64,000 bases of DNA from Janthinobacterium sp. GW458P. GTDB taxonomy: Bacteria > Pseudomonadota > Gammaproteobacteria > Burkholderiales > Burkholderiaceae_D. The stretch is from assembly GCF_002127585.1 (NCBI RefSeq), contig NZ_NEGZ01000019.1, positions 9,058 through 73,057 on the forward strand, written 5' to 3'. Each line of letters opens with the position of its first letter. Positions within the stretch are counted from its first letter, which is position 1. The notes under the pieces were generated by a model. That model made no database searches, was not told where the DNA came from, and saw only the letters and a program-made list of their open reading frames with translations. Shown here piece by piece: positions 25,999-36,752 of this stretch. The translations under genes were made by a program, and so were the position numbers.

Positions 25999-26486
25999 AG
26001 GGTATAACGCATCACGATGGCGTCCTCACGTTGCGAGTTGCTGGCCGGATAATATCCCTTGCGCCGGCCGATCTGGGCAAATCCGTAGCGCTGGTAGATG
26101 TCGAGCGCGCGCGTATTCGACGGGCGCACTTCCAGCAGCATCGATTCCATGCCCAGCTGGCGCGCGCAGGCGCAGGACTGGTTCAGCAGGAAGCGGCCCA
26201 GTCCCTGACCCTGGATGGCGCCCTCGACGGCCACGTTCAGCAAGTGCGCCTCGTCGACCACCAGCATCAGCAGGAAGTAGCCAAGCAAGGTGCCGTCCGC
26301 GTCGCGCAGCACCCAGGCCGGGTAGCCGCTCTTGAGCGAATCGACGAAATTGCCATGCGTCCAGGGATGCGGATAGACGCGCTGCTCCAGCGCCAGCACC
26401 TCGATCAGGTCCGCTTCAACCATCGGCTGATAGTCGAGGCGCAGCAAGTCCCAGCCTGCCGCGCCGACCTTGCCTGCCTCGCTCAT
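25995..26486 (-). CDS. rimI: Ribosomal protein S18 alanine N-acetyltransferase RimI
   Basis: A 163-residue GNAT enzyme. The acetyl-CoA loop is VEGAIQGQGLGRFLLNQSC and the RimI tail LEVRPSNTRALDIYQRYGF then GRRKGYY. The N-terminal part contains VLALEQRVYPHPWTHGNF. RimI acetylates the N-terminus of ribosomal protein S18. It overlaps tsaB and the UDG gene by 4 bases each, so the four genes are one translationally coupled unit. The tsaB-rimI pairing is common in proteobacteria. Confidence 0.93.
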   Translation of the reverse strand: MSEAGKVGAAGWDLLRLDYQPMVEADLIEVLALEQRVYPHPWTHGNFVDSLKSGYPAWVLRDADGTLLGYFLLMLVVDEAHLLNVAVEGAIQGQGLGRFLLNQSCACARQLGMESMLLEVRPSNTRALDIYQRYGFAQIGRRKGYYPASNSQREDAIVMRYTL

Positions 26487-27208
26487 TGCGCGGACTCCGC
26501 GGCGGCCTTGGCGGCCTGCATGTCCAGGCGTTCCGCGCTCGTGTAGGCGATCTTGTTACGCAAATACAAAGGCTGCGCCTCGGCCGCCGTCACGCACCGG
26601 CCGGCCGCAAACGCGATGCGCGCCAGCTGCGCCACCTGCACGGCATGCGGCATGATGGCCGCGTCGGCCGTGGCCGCGCACGGCAGCGCGGCCAATGCGT
26701 CGGCGTAGGCGCTAAAACCGTTGCCGCAGCCGGCCACATCGCCTTGCGGCGCCACGCCGGCCGGCGCGCTCAGGGCCGGCGGCAGGACGGCCTGCAAGCC
26801 ATTCTGGTACTCATATTGCGCCCAATACACCTCGCCCATGCGGGCGTCGAGCACGGTCACGATGTGCTGCGCGCCATGCTGCTGGTGGCAGGCGAGGGCC
26901 ATGGCGTCGAGGGTCACGACGGGCACGACGGGCAGGCTGGCGCCGTAGGCCAGGCCTTGCGCGATGCCGCAGGCCGTGCGCACGCCCGTAAACGAGCCGG
27001 GGCCGGAGCCGTAGGCGATGGCGTCCACGTCGGCCAGGGTCACGCCCGCTTCGGCCAGCAATTCCTGCACCATGGGCAGGATCGACTGGGAATGGGTGCG
27101 CACGCCCGACGAGGCGCGGGACAGGACGGCATCGCCGCGCAACAGGGCGCAGGAGGCCAGTTCGGACGATGTTTCAATAGCAAGCAGGGTGGGAAGTAAG
27201 GTAGACAT
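26483..27208 (-). CDS. tsaB: tRNA threonylcarbamoyladenosine biosynthesis protein TsaB
   Basis: A 241-residue ASKHA-fold protein: LLAIETSSELASCAL at the N-terminus, AIAYGSGPGSFTGVRTACGI, and LDARMGEVYWAQYE. TsaB works with TsaD and TsaE to make t6A in tRNAs that read ANN codons. The start at 27208 is preceded by AAGG; the frame is open to 27268. First gene of the tsaB-rimI-UDG-DUF1853 operon. Confidence 0.94.
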   Translation of the reverse strand: MSTLLPTLLAIETSSELASCALLRGDAVLSRASSGVRTHSQSILPMVQELLAEAGVTLADVDAIAYGSGPGSFTGVRTACGIAQGLAYGASLPVVPVVTLDAMALACHQQHGAQHIVTVLDARMGEVYWAQYEYQNGLQAVLPPALSAPAGVAPQGDVAGCGNGFSAYADALAALPCAATADAAIMPHAVQVAQLARIAFAAGRCVTAAEAQPLYLRNKIAYTSAERLDMQAAKAAAESAQ

Positions 27209-27331
27209 AACGTATTTTACCTTGCCGCGCCACGGCGCGGCACTCCCCGCTGCGGCATGGCGCGGCAAGCCGGGCGGCGATCAGGCCGGCGCAGCTTGAG
27301 ACGGCTTGCACAGCGCCCCCGCGAGGACGGC

Positions 27332-27337
27332 TATAAT
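27332..27337 (+). promoter_or_regulatory. Candidate -10 box upstream of dapC
   Basis: A perfect TATAAT 133 bases upstream of dapC in an otherwise GC-rich stretch. No well-spaced -35 was found, so this is a weak promoter call. Confidence 0.4.
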
Positions 27338-27469
27338 GAAAGACGCAGCTAATTATTTGACCGGCATCAAGTCTGCCGCGCCAAGCAATCGTTCCGCCAT
27401 GACTAAGCAACACTACCAAGCTACATCGCTCAGCAACATCGTCTTTCCACTCTTGCCCTGGTCCGTTCC

Positions 27470-28699
27470 GTGAATCCACTTCTTGCTAAACTGCAACCAT
27501 ATCCATTCGAAAAGCTGCGCCAGCTGTTTGCCGGCGTGACGGTCAACCCCGAGTATGCGCCCATCAGCCTGGGCATGGGCGAACCCAAGCACCCGACGCC
27601 GCCGTTCATCGAGCAGGCGCTGGTCGACCATATCCACGGCCTGGCCAGCTATCCGACCACCATCGGTTCGGAAGCCTTGCGCGGCGCCATTGCCGGCTGG
27701 CTGGAACGCCGCTACGGCATCCCCAGGCTCGATCCTGCCACGCAAATCCTGCCCGTGAACGGTTCGCGCGAAGCGCTGTTTGCGCTGGCGCAAACGGTGA
27801 TCGATCCGTCGGCCGGTTCGCTCGTGATCAGCCCGAACCCGTTTTACCAGATCTATGAAGGCGCGGCCTACCTGGCCGGCGCCGAACCGTATTTCGTCAA
27901 TTCCGACCCCACGCGCAATTTCGGCTGCGATTACGACAGCGTGCCCGCCTCGGTATGGGAAAAAGTGAAACTGCTGTTCCTGTGTTCACCGGGCAACCCG
28001 ACGGGCGCCGTGCTGACCCTGACAGACTGGGAACACCTGTTCGCCCTGTCCGAGCGCTACGACTTCGTCATCGCCGCCGACGAGTGCTATTCCGAGATCT
28101 ACCACGGCGACACGCCGCCGCTGGGCGCGCTGCAGGCGGCGCACATGCTGGGCCTGTCCACGATCGAGCGCCCGTATGCGCGCCTGGTGGTGTTTTCCAG
28201 CCTGTCGAAGCGCTCGAACGTGCCGGGCATGCGCTCGGGCTTTGTTGCCGGCGACGCGGAAGTGCTGAAAAAATTCCTGCTCTACCGAACCTACCACGGC
28301 GGCGCCATGAGCCCCGCCGTGCAGGCGGCCTCCGTCGCGGCCTGGAACGACGAAACCCATGTCGAGGAAAATCGCGCCAAGTACCGCGCCAAGTTCGACG
28401 CCATCACGCCGCTGCTGCAATCGGTGATGGACGTGCAATTGCCGGACGCCGGCTTCTACCTGTGGGCCGACGTCAGCCGCACGGGCCTGTCCGACACCGA
28501 ATTCGCGCAACGCCTGTACGCCGAATATAATGTCACGGTATTGCCTGGCAGCTACCTGGCGCGCGACGCGCACGGCATCAATCCGGGCCGCAACCGCATC
28601 CGCATGGCCCTGGTGGCCGAAACGGCCGAAGGGCTGGAAGCGGCCTTGCGCATAGTAAAATTCTGCCAGCAGCTTTCCGCATCCGCATCAACCAACTAA
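27470..28699 (+). CDS. dapC: N-succinyldiaminopimelate aminotransferase
   Basis: A 409-residue class I aminotransferase. Features include [42 protein letters not shown], and the PLP lysine in [17 protein letters not shown]. These match the betaproteobacterial DapC that makes N-succinyl-LL-DAP from the succinylated keto acid using glutamate. The start codon is GTG. It is followed after 17 bases by dapD, the preceding pathway step, which supports the substrate call over other aminotransferases. Confidence 0.92.
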   Translation: MNPLLAKLQPYPFEKLRQLFAGVTVNPEYAPISLGMGEPKHPTPPFIEQALVDHIHGLASYPTTIGSEALRGAIAGWLERRYGIPRLDPATQILPVNGSREALFALAQTVIDPSAGSLVISPNPFYQIYEGAAYLAGAEPYFVNSDPTRNFGCDYDSVPASVWEKVKLLFLCSPGNPTGAVLTLTDWEHLFALSERYDFVIAADECYSEIYHGDTPPLGALQAAHMLGLSTIERPYARLVVFSSLSKRSNVPGMRSGFVAGDAEVLKKFLLYRTYHGGAMSPAVQAASVAAWNDETHVEENRAKYRAKFDAITPLLQSVMDVQLPDAGFYLWADVSRTGLSDTEFAQRLYAEYNVTVLPGSYLARDAHGINPGRNRIRMALVAETAEGLEAALRIVKFCQQLSASASTN

Positions 28700-28716
28700 A
28701 TGAACAAGACATCATC

Positions 28717-29544
28717 ATGAGCCAACAACTGCAAACCATCATCGACCAGGCCTGGGAAAACCGCGCCGAGATCAATCCGCGCAACGGCACGGCCGAACTG
28801 CGCGACGCCGTCTCCCACGTCATCAACGGCCTGGACAACGGCAGCATCCGCGTGGCCGAAAAAACCACGGGCGACTGGGTTGTCAACCAGTGGGTCAAGA
28901 AAGCCGTGCTGCTGTCGTTCCGCCTGGAAGACAACGTCGTCCTGCCGTCCGATGGCACGATGCAGTTCTACGACAAAGTGCCGACCAAGTTCGCCAACTA
29001 CACGGCCGAAGACTTCGCCAAGGGCGGCTTCCGCGTGGTGCCGCCCGCCGTCGCCCGCCGCGGCAGCTTCATCGCCAAGAACGTCGTGCTGATGCCTTCC
29101 TACGTCAACATCGGCGCCTACGTCGATGAAGGCGCCATGGTCGATACCTGGGCCACCGTCGGCTCCTGCGCGCAGATCGGCAAGAACGTCCACCTGTCCG
29201 GCGGCGTCGGCATCGGCGGCGTGCTGGAACCGATGCAAGCGAACCCGACCATCATCGAAGACAACTGCTTCATCGGCGCCCGCTCGGAAATCGTCGAAGG
29301 CGTGATCGTCGAGGAAAATTCCGTCATCTCGATGGGCGTGTACATCGGCCAGTCGACCAAGATCTACGACCGCGCCACGGGCGAAGTGACGTATGGCCGC
29401 GTGCCGGCAGGCTCCGTCGTGGTCTCGGGCAACCTGCCTTCGGAAGACGGCAAGTACTCGCTGTACTGCGCCGTGATCGTCAAGCGCGTCGATGCAAAGA
29501 CCCGCGCAAAAACGGGCATCAACGAACTGCTGCGCGGTATCTGA
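28717..29544 (+). CDS. dapD: Tetrahydrodipicolinate N-succinyltransferase
   Basis: A 275-residue left-handed beta-helix enzyme. It has the DapD N-terminal helical domain and hexapeptide repeats ([39 protein letters not shown]). It succinylates tetrahydrodipicolinate in lysine and diaminopimelate synthesis. It is co-directional with dapC, 17 bases away. A structured repeat and a strong terminator follow the stop codon. Confidence 0.97.
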   Translation: MSQQLQTIIDQAWENRAEINPRNGTAELRDAVSHVINGLDNGSIRVAEKTTGDWVVNQWVKKAVLLSFRLEDNVVLPSDGTMQFYDKVPTKFANYTAEDFAKGGFRVVPPAVARRGSFIAKNVVLMPSYVNIGAYVDEGAMVDTWATVGSCAQIGKNVHLSGGVGIGGVLEPMQANPTIIEDNCFIGARSEIVEGVIVEENSVISMGVYIGQSTKIYDRATGEVTYGRVPAGSVVVSGNLPSEDGKYSLYCAVIVKRVDAKTRAKTGINELLRGI

Positions 29545-29546
29545 TG

Positions 29547-29670
29547 ACACCTCTGTAAACCTACTGCGCTGCCCACTATCGGGTTTCCGTTGCTCACTGT
29601 ACTAACTGTACAGTTCCGCTACTCGACCCGATATTGAGCGTGCTCGCTACGGTTTGCAGAGGCGTCGTGA
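29547..29670 (+). repeat. Structured intergenic repeat, copy A
   Basis: Three nested stems: outer CCTCTGTAAACC (29550-29561) with GGTTTGCAGAGG (29651-29662); middle TATCGGGT (29577-29584) with ACCCGATA (29626-29633); inner ACTGTAC (29596-29602) with GTACAGT (29608-29614). It matches 39161-39278 read on the opposite strand. Shared conserved blocks are CCTACTGCGC, GCTCACTGTACTAA, GTACAGTTC, GCTCGCTA and GTCGTGAC. The middle stem differs between copies but remains fully paired in each. It lies two bases after the dapD stop codon. Confidence 0.75.
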
Positions 29671-29688
29671 CGCACGTAAAAAAAAATC

Positions 29689-29716
29689 ATGTCCTGCCAA
29701 CCGGCGGGACATTTTC
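29689..29716. terminator. Terminator downstream of dapD
   Basis: ATGTCCTGCC, loop AACC, then GGCGGGACAT: a 10-bp stem with one wobble pair, preceded by an A run and followed by TTTT. Confidence 0.75.
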
Positions 29717-29779
29717 ATTTCTGGCGAGCAACTTCAATCGTCGCGCCCCCGCTTCTCATCCTGTCCTATACTGGATGGC

Positions 29780-31327
29780 ATGAATACTCCTCCCGTATTG
29801 ATCGTCGGCGCCGGTCCTACCGGCCTCATGCTTGCCTTGCGCCTGGCGCGCCATGGTGTCGATTGCCGCATCATCGACAGGAACAGCGGCCCCGGCCAGG
29901 CGTCGCGGGCCATGGCCGTGCATGCGCGCACCCTGGAGTTTTACCAGCAGCTGGGCTTTGCCGACGAGCTGGTCAACCTGGGCATCAAGATCAATGCCAT
30001 GCACATCCACGAAGGGGGCGAGGAACTCGTGAAACTGGCGCTGGGCGAGATCGGCGAGGGCCTGAGTCCCTATCCTTTCGTGCTGAGCCTGCCCCAGGAC
30101 GAGCATGAACGCTTTCTGATCAGCAAACTGGCGGCGGCCGGCGTGCATGTGGAATGGAACGTCACGCTGGACCTGTGGACACAGGACGATAGCGAAGTGC
30201 AAGCCATCCTGCTCCATAATGGCGAACGCCAATATTGCACGTTTGACTATATCTGCGGCTGCGACGGCGCCCGCAGCAAGGTGCGCGAGATCGCCGGTTT
30301 CGAGTTTTCCGGCGGCACCTATGACCACCTGTACTACGTGGCCGATGCGCAAGTGGCGGGCAACAATACGGATTTGCACGCCCACCTGGGCGCGAACGCA
30401 TTTGCGCTGATGTTGCCCGTGCGCACCACCGGCATGCAGCGCCTGATCGGCATCCTGCCCGACCGCCCCGATGGCGCGCCGGCGCCCGTCTTCGACGACG
30501 TGCGCAGCGACGTGGAAGCCCTGCTGGGCATCCGGGTCGAACACGTGAACTGGTTTTCCACCTATAAAGTGCACCACCGGGTGGCGGCGCAGTTCCGCGC
30601 GCGGCGCTGCTTCATCCTCGGCGACGCCGCCCATCTGCACAGCCCCGTGGGCGGCCAGGGCATGAACACGGGCCTGGGCGACGCCGTCAACCTGGCCTGG
30701 AAGCTGGCGCAAAAGCTGCACGGCCAGAGCAACGACGCCCTGCTCGACACCTATGAAAGCGAGCGCATCGTGTTTGCCCGCAAGCTCGTCGCCACCACCG
30801 ACCGCGCCTTCCAGGCCATCGTCGCGCAGGGCATCGCCGGGCAATTCCTGCGGCGCTGGCTGGTGCCGCACGCGCTGCCCTTCCTCTCGGGCTTCGCGCG
30901 GGCGCGCCGGCTGCTGTTCAAGACCGTGTCGCAAATCGAGATCAGCTATGAAGACAGCGCTTTGTCCGCGGGCCATGCGCAATACCTGCGCGGCGGCGAC
31001 CGCCTGCCGTGGTTCTCGGACGGCACGCAAGACAATTTTATCGCCCTGTGCAGCATGGATTGGCAATTGCATATCTATGGCGAAGCGGCGCCCGAACTGC
31101 TCGACGAGGCGCGCGTGCTGAAACTGCCCGTGCATTGCTACACCTACAACGTGGCCGCCAAGCTGGCCGGCCTGGGCCGCGACGCGGCCTACCTCGTGCG
31201 CCCCGACGGCCACATCGCGCTGGCCCTGCACCTGCAGGAAAGCGGCGCCCTGCGCGCCCTGGCCTTGCGCCTGGGCCTGCATTTCGGCCCGCAAGAGATG
31301 GGCAAGACGGCGCCACGGCCCGTGTAG
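29780..31327 (+). CDS. FAD-dependent monooxygenase, PheA/TfdB (aromatic hydroxylase) group
   Basis: A 515-residue protein. It has the FAD Rossmann motif LIVGAGPTGLMLALRLARHG at the N-terminus, the second-site motif ICGCDGARSKVRE, and the third FAD motif ILGDAAHLHSPVGGQGMNTG. This is the plan of group A flavoprotein hydroxylases acting on phenols, salicylates, polyketides or antibiotics. The start at 29780 is the last Met before the FAD fold; the frame opens at 29654. It interrupts the dap genes without an obvious link to them. Confidence 0.85.
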   Translation: MNTPPVLIVGAGPTGLMLALRLARHGVDCRIIDRNSGPGQASRAMAVHARTLEFYQQLGFADELVNLGIKINAMHIHEGGEELVKLALGEIGEGLSPYPFVLSLPQDEHERFLISKLAAAGVHVEWNVTLDLWTQDDSEVQAILLHNGERQYCTFDYICGCDGARSKVREIAGFEFSGGTYDHLYYVADAQVAGNNTDLHAHLGANAFALMLPVRTTGMQRLIGILPDRPDGAPAPVFDDVRSDVEALLGIRVEHVNWFSTYKVHHRVAAQFRARRCFILGDAAHLHSPVGGQGMNTGLGDAVNLAWKLAQKLHGQSNDALLDTYESERIVFARKLVATTDRAFQAIVAQGIAGQFLRRWLVPHALPFLSGFARARRLLFKTVSQIEISYEDSALSAGHAQYLRGGDRLPWFSDGTQDNFIALCSMDWQLHIYGEAAPELLDEARVLKLPVHCYTYNVAAKLAGLGRDAAYLVRPDGHIALALHLQESGALRALALRLGLHFGPQEMGKTAPRPV

Positions 31328-31376
31328 GGGAATCACGGGGCCGTGTTGCACTGCCGCATCGGCTGCGCATCGACTG

Positions 31377-31382
31377 TATAAT
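31377..31382 (+). promoter_or_regulatory. Candidate -10 box upstream of the ArsC-like gene
   Basis: A perfect TATAAT preceded by TG, 78 bases before the start codon at 31460. No convincing -35 at standard spacing. Confidence 0.4.
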
Positions 31383-31459
31383 GGCGGCTACCATCGCATT
31401 TTGTCCTGGCGCAAGCGCCGCGATCAAGCGAACCGCATTCATACCCCTTAGCCCTACCC

Positions 31460-31816
31460 ATGACGACCATTACACTCTACGGTATCCCCAACTGCGATAC
31501 CGTCAAAAAGGCCCGCACCTGGCTGGCCGCGCAACAACTCGATTTCACCTTCCACGACTTCAAGAAGCAGGGCCTGGAACGCGCCACCGTCGAAGCATGG
31601 CTGCAGCAATTGCCGTGGGATGTGCTGGTCAACAAGAAAGGCACGACCTGGCGCGCCCTGTCCGACGAGCGCAAGGCATCGATCACGGACGCGGCCGGCG
31701 CTTTGGACCTGATGCTGGAAAACCCGTCCATCATCAAGCGCCCCGTGCTGGACAAGGATGGCCGGTTCAGCGTGGCGTTTTCCGATGCGCAGTACAAGAG
31801 CATTTTTTCAGTTTAA
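31460..31816 (+). CDS. ArsC-family reductase of the Spx/YffB type
   Basis: A 118-residue thioredoxin-fold protein: LYGIPNCDTVKKARTWL at the N-terminus with one cysteine, then RPVLDKDGRFSVAFSDAQY near the end. This is the YffB group, common beside dapE in proteobacteria, and probably a glutathione-dependent thiol reductase rather than an arsenate reductase. It lies between dapD and dapE, separated from dapE by a dispersed repeat. Confidence 0.9.
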   Translation: MTTITLYGIPNCDTVKKARTWLAAQQLDFTFHDFKKQGLERATVEAWLQQLPWDVLVNKKGTTWRALSDERKASITDAAGALDLMLENPSIIKRPVLDKDGRFSVAFSDAQYKSIFSV

Positions 31817-33022
<1,206 letters not shown>

Positions 33023-33078
33023 AGCAGAATACCGAGGCCCGTCACGGCGGGCCAGAACACCGTCTTTTCGAGAATGCC

Positions 33079-33969
33079 ATGACCCCGAACCCGTTTTCCA
33101 CGCCACGCGACCTGTTGCGCTACGCCGTTACCCGTTTCAATACCGCCAAGCTGTTTTTCGGCCACGGCAGCGCCGAAGCGTTCGACGAAGCCGCCTATCT
33201 GATCCTGCACACGTTGAAGTTGCCGCTCGACAAGCTCGAACCGTTTCTCGACGCCAAATTGCTGCCGTCGGAAGTGGCCAGCGTCATGAGCGTCATCGAC
33301 CGCCGCAGCATCGACCGCGTGCCGGCCGCCTACATCACCAAGGAAGGCTGGCTGGGCACGTATAACTTCTACGTCGACGAGCGCGTGATCGTGCCCCGCT
33401 CCTTCATCGCCGAACTGATCCCTGAATACTTCTCGCCATGGGTGGCGGAACCGGACGCCGTGGAAAACATCCTGGAACTGTGCACCGGTTCGGGCTGCCT
33501 GTCCATCATGATGGCCGACGCCTTCCCGAACGCCGCCGTCGATGCCGTGGACATTTCCGCCGACGCGCTGGCCGTGGCCAAGCGCAACGTCGACACGTAT
33601 AAATTGCAGGACCGCGTCACCCTGATCGAATCGGACCTGTACGCGAACGTGCCGGCCAAGAAATATGATTTGATCATCAGCAACCCGCCTTACGTGAATT
33701 CCGCGTCGATGGGCGCGCTGCCCCAGGAATACCTGGCCGAACCGCAGATCGCCCTCGACGGCGGCAGCGACGGCATGGACCTGGTGCGCAAGATCATCGC
33801 CGGCGCGGCCGAGCGCCTGACGGACGACGGCATCCTGATGATTGAAATCGGCAACGAGCGCGCCTACGCGGAAGCGGCTTTCGGCGAACTGGGCCTGACC
33901 TGGCTGACGACGAGCGCCGGCGACGACATGGTGTTCCTGCTGACGGCCGAGCAGCTCAAGCTGGCATAA
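33079..33969 (+). CDS. prmB: Ribosomal protein L3 glutamine N5-methyltransferase
   Basis: A 296-residue SAM-dependent methyltransferase. It has the SAM motif ILELCTGSGCLSIMMADAF and the catalytic NPPY signature in DLIISNPPYVNSASMG, typical of Gln N5-methylation. The N-terminal helical domain and the sequence DRVPAAYITKEGWLGTYNFY match PrmB rather than PrmC. The frame is open upstream to 32746, overlapping dapE, but homologous sequence begins at 33079. Confidence 0.93.
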   Translation: MTPNPFSTPRDLLRYAVTRFNTAKLFFGHGSAEAFDEAAYLILHTLKLPLDKLEPFLDAKLLPSEVASVMSVIDRRSIDRVPAAYITKEGWLGTYNFYVDERVIVPRSFIAELIPEYFSPWVAEPDAVENILELCTGSGCLSIMMADAFPNAAVDAVDISADALAVAKRNVDTYKLQDRVTLIESDLYANVPAKKYDLIISNPPYVNSASMGALPQEYLAEPQIALDGGSDGMDLVRKIIAGAAERLTDDGILMIEIGNERAYAEAAFGELGLTWLTTSAGDDMVFLLTAEQLKLA

Positions 33970-34018
33970 ACGCTGGCGCAAGCGGCGCAGTGCCTTAATT
34001 TACAACACAAAGAAAAAA

Positions 34019-36013
34019 ATGATACGTTTCCTACAAGTAAGCCTGATGCGCGGCATCAAACCGTTGCTCGAACAAGTCGATGTCACCCTCAATCCGGGCG
34101 ACAAGATCGGCCTGATCGGCGCCAATGGCGCGGGCAAATCGAGCCTGTTCGCCATGATGCGCGGCGAATTGCACCCTGACCAGGGCGAAATCGATTTCCC
34201 GGCCAAATGGCGCGTGGCTTACGTGGCGCAGGAAACGCCGCCGCTGGACCGTGCCGCGCTCGACTACGCGATTGACGGCGACGTGACCTTGCGCAAGCTG
34301 GAAGCGGAACTGGCGCGCCTGGAATCGGAGCCGGCCACGTCGGAAAACGGCATCGCCATCGGCGAGATCTACAGCGCCCTGGCCGACGCCGATGCGTATA
34401 CCGTGCAGTCGCGCGGCGAACAATTGCTGCTGGGCCTGGGCTTTACCCTGGACCAGATGCAGCAGCCTGTCGCCAGCTTCTCCGGCGGCTGGCGCATGCG
34501 TCTGAACCTGGCGCAAGCGCTGATGTGCCCGTCCGACCTGCTGCTGCTCGATGAACCGACCAACCATTTGGACCTGGACGCCATCATCTGGCTGGAAGAC
34601 TGGCTGAAACGCTACGCCGGCACCTTGCTGATCATTTCCCATGACCGCGACTTCCTCGATGAAGTGGTCAACGTCGTCGTGCATATCGACGAGCGCAAGC
34701 TGAAGCGCTACTCGGGCAACTATTCGAGCTTCGAGCGCCAGCGCGCGGCGCAGATGATCCTGGCCGCCGGCGCGCTGGAAAAGCAGCAGCGCAAGCGCGC
34801 CCACCTGGAGTCCTTCGTGAACCGCTTCAAGGCGCAAGCCTCGAAGGCGCGCCAGGCGCAAAGCCGCATGAAGGCGCTGGCGAAGATGGAAGAACTGGCG
34901 CCGCTGCGCGCCGCCGCCGAATTCTCGTTCGAATTCCGCGAGCCTTTGAGCGCGCCGAACCCGCTGCTGGTGATGGAAGACGTCGATGCGGGCTACAAGA
35001 TCGAGAACGAAGCGACGGGCGAGATCACGCATAAAACCATCGTCAACGGCATCAAGTTTTCGCTGCAGATCGGCCAGCGCATCGGCCTGCTGGGCCAGAA
35101 TGGCGCCGGCAAGTCGACCCTGATCAAGACCATCGCGGGCGAACTGATGCCATTGACGGGCGACGCCACCCTGGGCAAGGGCCTCAACATCGGTTATTTT
35201 GCCCAGCACCAGGTGGAAATGCTGCGCCACGACGAATCGCCGCTGTGGCATCTGTCGAAGATCGCGCCGACCACGCGCGAGCAGGAGTTGCGCAACTTCC
35301 TCGGCGGCTTCAACTTCCCCGGCAACATGGTCACCAGCTCGATCGCGCCGTTCTCGGGCGGCGAAAAGGCCCGCCTGGCGCTGGCCCTGATCGTCTGGCA
35401 GCGTCCGAATTTGCTGCTGCTCGATGAACCGACCAACCACCTGGACCTGGAAACGCGCGAAGCGCTGACGGAAGCGCTGGCGCAGTTCGAAGGCACCCTG
35501 GTCGTCGTTTCCCATGATCGCCATTTGCTGCGCGCCACCACGGACGAATTCATCATCGTCGCCGACGGCAAGCTGCAGCCATTCGACGGCGACCTGGACG
35601 ACTACAAGGACTGGCTCTTCAAGACCAAGCTGGGTAAAGGTACCGATGTGCTGCCGGCCGCCGGCAAGGCCAACAAGACCGACTTCCCGGTAACGTCGTC
35701 CGTGCCTGCGCCGGCCGCCGCCCCTGCCGCGCCCGTGCGCGACAAGCGCCAGGAAGCGGAAGACCGCCAGAAGGCGGCCGCCCTGCGCAAGCCGATCGAA
35801 AACAAGATCAAGCGCCAGGAAGAGCAGATCGCCAAGCGCAACGCGCAAAAGGCGGAAACGGAAGAAAAGCTGGGCGAACCGACCATCTACGACGCCGCCA
35901 ACAAGGCCAAGCTGAAACAGTTGCTGGCTGACCAGACCTTCTTCACCAAGGACCTGGCGCAGCTGGAAGCGGAATGGCTCGATTTGCAGGATCAATTAGA
36001 GCAACTCGGCTAA
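34019..36013 (+). CDS. ABC-F family ATPase (YheS-like)
   Basis: A 664-residue protein with two ABC ATPase domains. The first has Walker A GANGAGKSS near 36 and signature FSGGWRMRLNLAQAL; the second has GQNGAGKST near 360 and FSGGEKARLALALI. Both have LLLLDEPTNHLDL. There are no membrane segments. A linker rich in basic residues joins the domains, and a coiled-coil C-terminus (about 570-660) follows. This is the ABC-F plan, ribosome-associated translation factors; the length and tail fit YheS. Not evidence of antibiotic resistance. A strong terminator follows. Confidence 0.93.
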   Translation: MIRFLQVSLMRGIKPLLEQVDVTLNPGDKIGLIGANGAGKSSLFAMMRGELHPDQGEIDFPAKWRVAYVAQETPPLDRAALDYAIDGDVTLRKLEAELARLESEPATSENGIAIGEIYSALADADAYTVQSRGEQLLLGLGFTLDQMQQPVASFSGGWRMRLNLAQALMCPSDLLLLDEPTNHLDLDAIIWLEDWLKRYAGTLLIISHDRDFLDEVVNVVVHIDERKLKRYSGNYSSFERQRAAQMILAAGALEKQQRKRAHLESFVNRFKAQASKARQAQSRMKALAKMEELAPLRAAAEFSFEFREPLSAPNPLLVMEDVDAGYKIENEATGEITHKTIVNGIKFSLQIGQRIGLLGQNGAGKSTLIKTIAGELMPLTGDATLGKGLNIGYFAQHQVEMLRHDESPLWHLSKIAPTTREQELRNFLGGFNFPGNMVTSSIAPFSGGEKARLALALIVWQRPNLLLLDEPTNHLDLETREALTEALAQFEGTLVVVSHDRHLLRATTDEFIIVADGKLQPFDGDLDDYKDWLFKTKLGKGTDVLPAAGKANKTDFPVTSSVPAPAAAPAAPVRDKRQEAEDRQKAAALRKPIENKIKRQEEQIAKRNAQKAETEEKLGEPTIYDAANKAKLKQLLADQTFFTKDLAQLEAEWLDLQDQLEQLG

Positions 36014-36023
36014 GGCAGAGCAC

Positions 36024-36052
36024 AAAGACGACCTCCGGGTCGTCTTTTTTTT
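36024..36052 (+). terminator. Terminator of the ABC-F gene
   Basis: AAAGACGACC, a short loop, then GGTCGTCTTT followed by T residues. It overlaps the stop codon of the convergent cheW gene. Confidence 0.85.
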
Positions 36053-36551
36053 AGGCGACCTGCATGGGACCGGGGCTGCGGATCGCCATCAGGCGGTCGA
36101 TGTCGACGAGGATCAGGCGGCGTCGCGCCACCGCGCCCAGGCCCAGCAGGTAGTCGGCTTCCGCCTCGCCCAGGCCGGGCACGGCGGCGATGTCGGCCGG
36201 CGCCAGGCTGACGATGTCGGTGACGCCGTCGACCACCATGCCCATCACGCCATTGCTCAGCTGCAAGATGATCACGTCGGTGGCGGGGTCGGGCGCGCCG
36301 TCGGCGCTGCCGAACGCGGCGCGCATGTCGACGATGGGAATGATCACGCCGCGCGAAACGGCCACGCTGTGCAGCACTTCCCCTTCCGAGGAAAAGCGGT
36401 CGAGTTCCTTGAGCGGGCGCAGTTCCCGCACGCAGCGGTAATCGAGGCCGTATTCCAGGCCGCCCAGCCGGAAGCTCAGGTACTGCGTCAGGGATGGCGC
36501 GGTGCTGCGTTGCACCGTTGCTGCGGCGCCAGGCGTCGTCGTGGGCTGCAT
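36051..36551 (-). CDS. cheW: CheW-type chemotaxis coupling protein
   Basis: A 166-residue protein: about 25 flexible residues, then a CheW domain (YLSFRLGGLEYGLDYRCVRE, VSRGVIIPIVDMRAAFG, GMVVDGVTDIVSL). CheW links receptors to the CheA kinase. The start at 36551 has AAGGAA upstream; the frame opens at 36623. No CheA or receptor is adjacent, so it may serve a distant array. Confidence 0.88.
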   Translation of the reverse strand: MQPTTTPGAAATVQRSTAPSLTQYLSFRLGGLEYGLDYRCVRELRPLKELDRFSSEGEVLHSVAVSRGVIIPIVDMRAAFGSADGAPDPATDVIILQLSNGVMGMVVDGVTDIVSLAPADIAAVPGLGEAEADYLLGLGAVARRRLILVDIDRLMAIRSPGPMQVA

Positions 36552-36752
36552 GGTGTTCCTTTCATCCGGTAAGCGCTGCCAGGATGCGCAGTGGCGCAAC
36601 GTTGGCCCCATGCTAACGGGCATCGCCGCAGGCGGCGTTGAGAAACATCAACTTTCCCGGAAGACAGCGCCCGCTGCGGCCGCGGCCTTGCGCAGGCGCA
36701 GTCCCGCGCGTCTTGCCTTACAATACCCCCATCGTTTTTCCACAGGCAGGCC

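Noticed and set aside
31460-31816. Arsenate reductase assignment
   Set aside because: The protein is of the YffB/Spx type beside dap genes, with no other arsenic genes, so an arsenic role is not supported.
34031-35995. 654-codon open frame on the minus strand
   Set aside because: Antisense to the ABC-F gene, which has both Walker A and both signature motifs.
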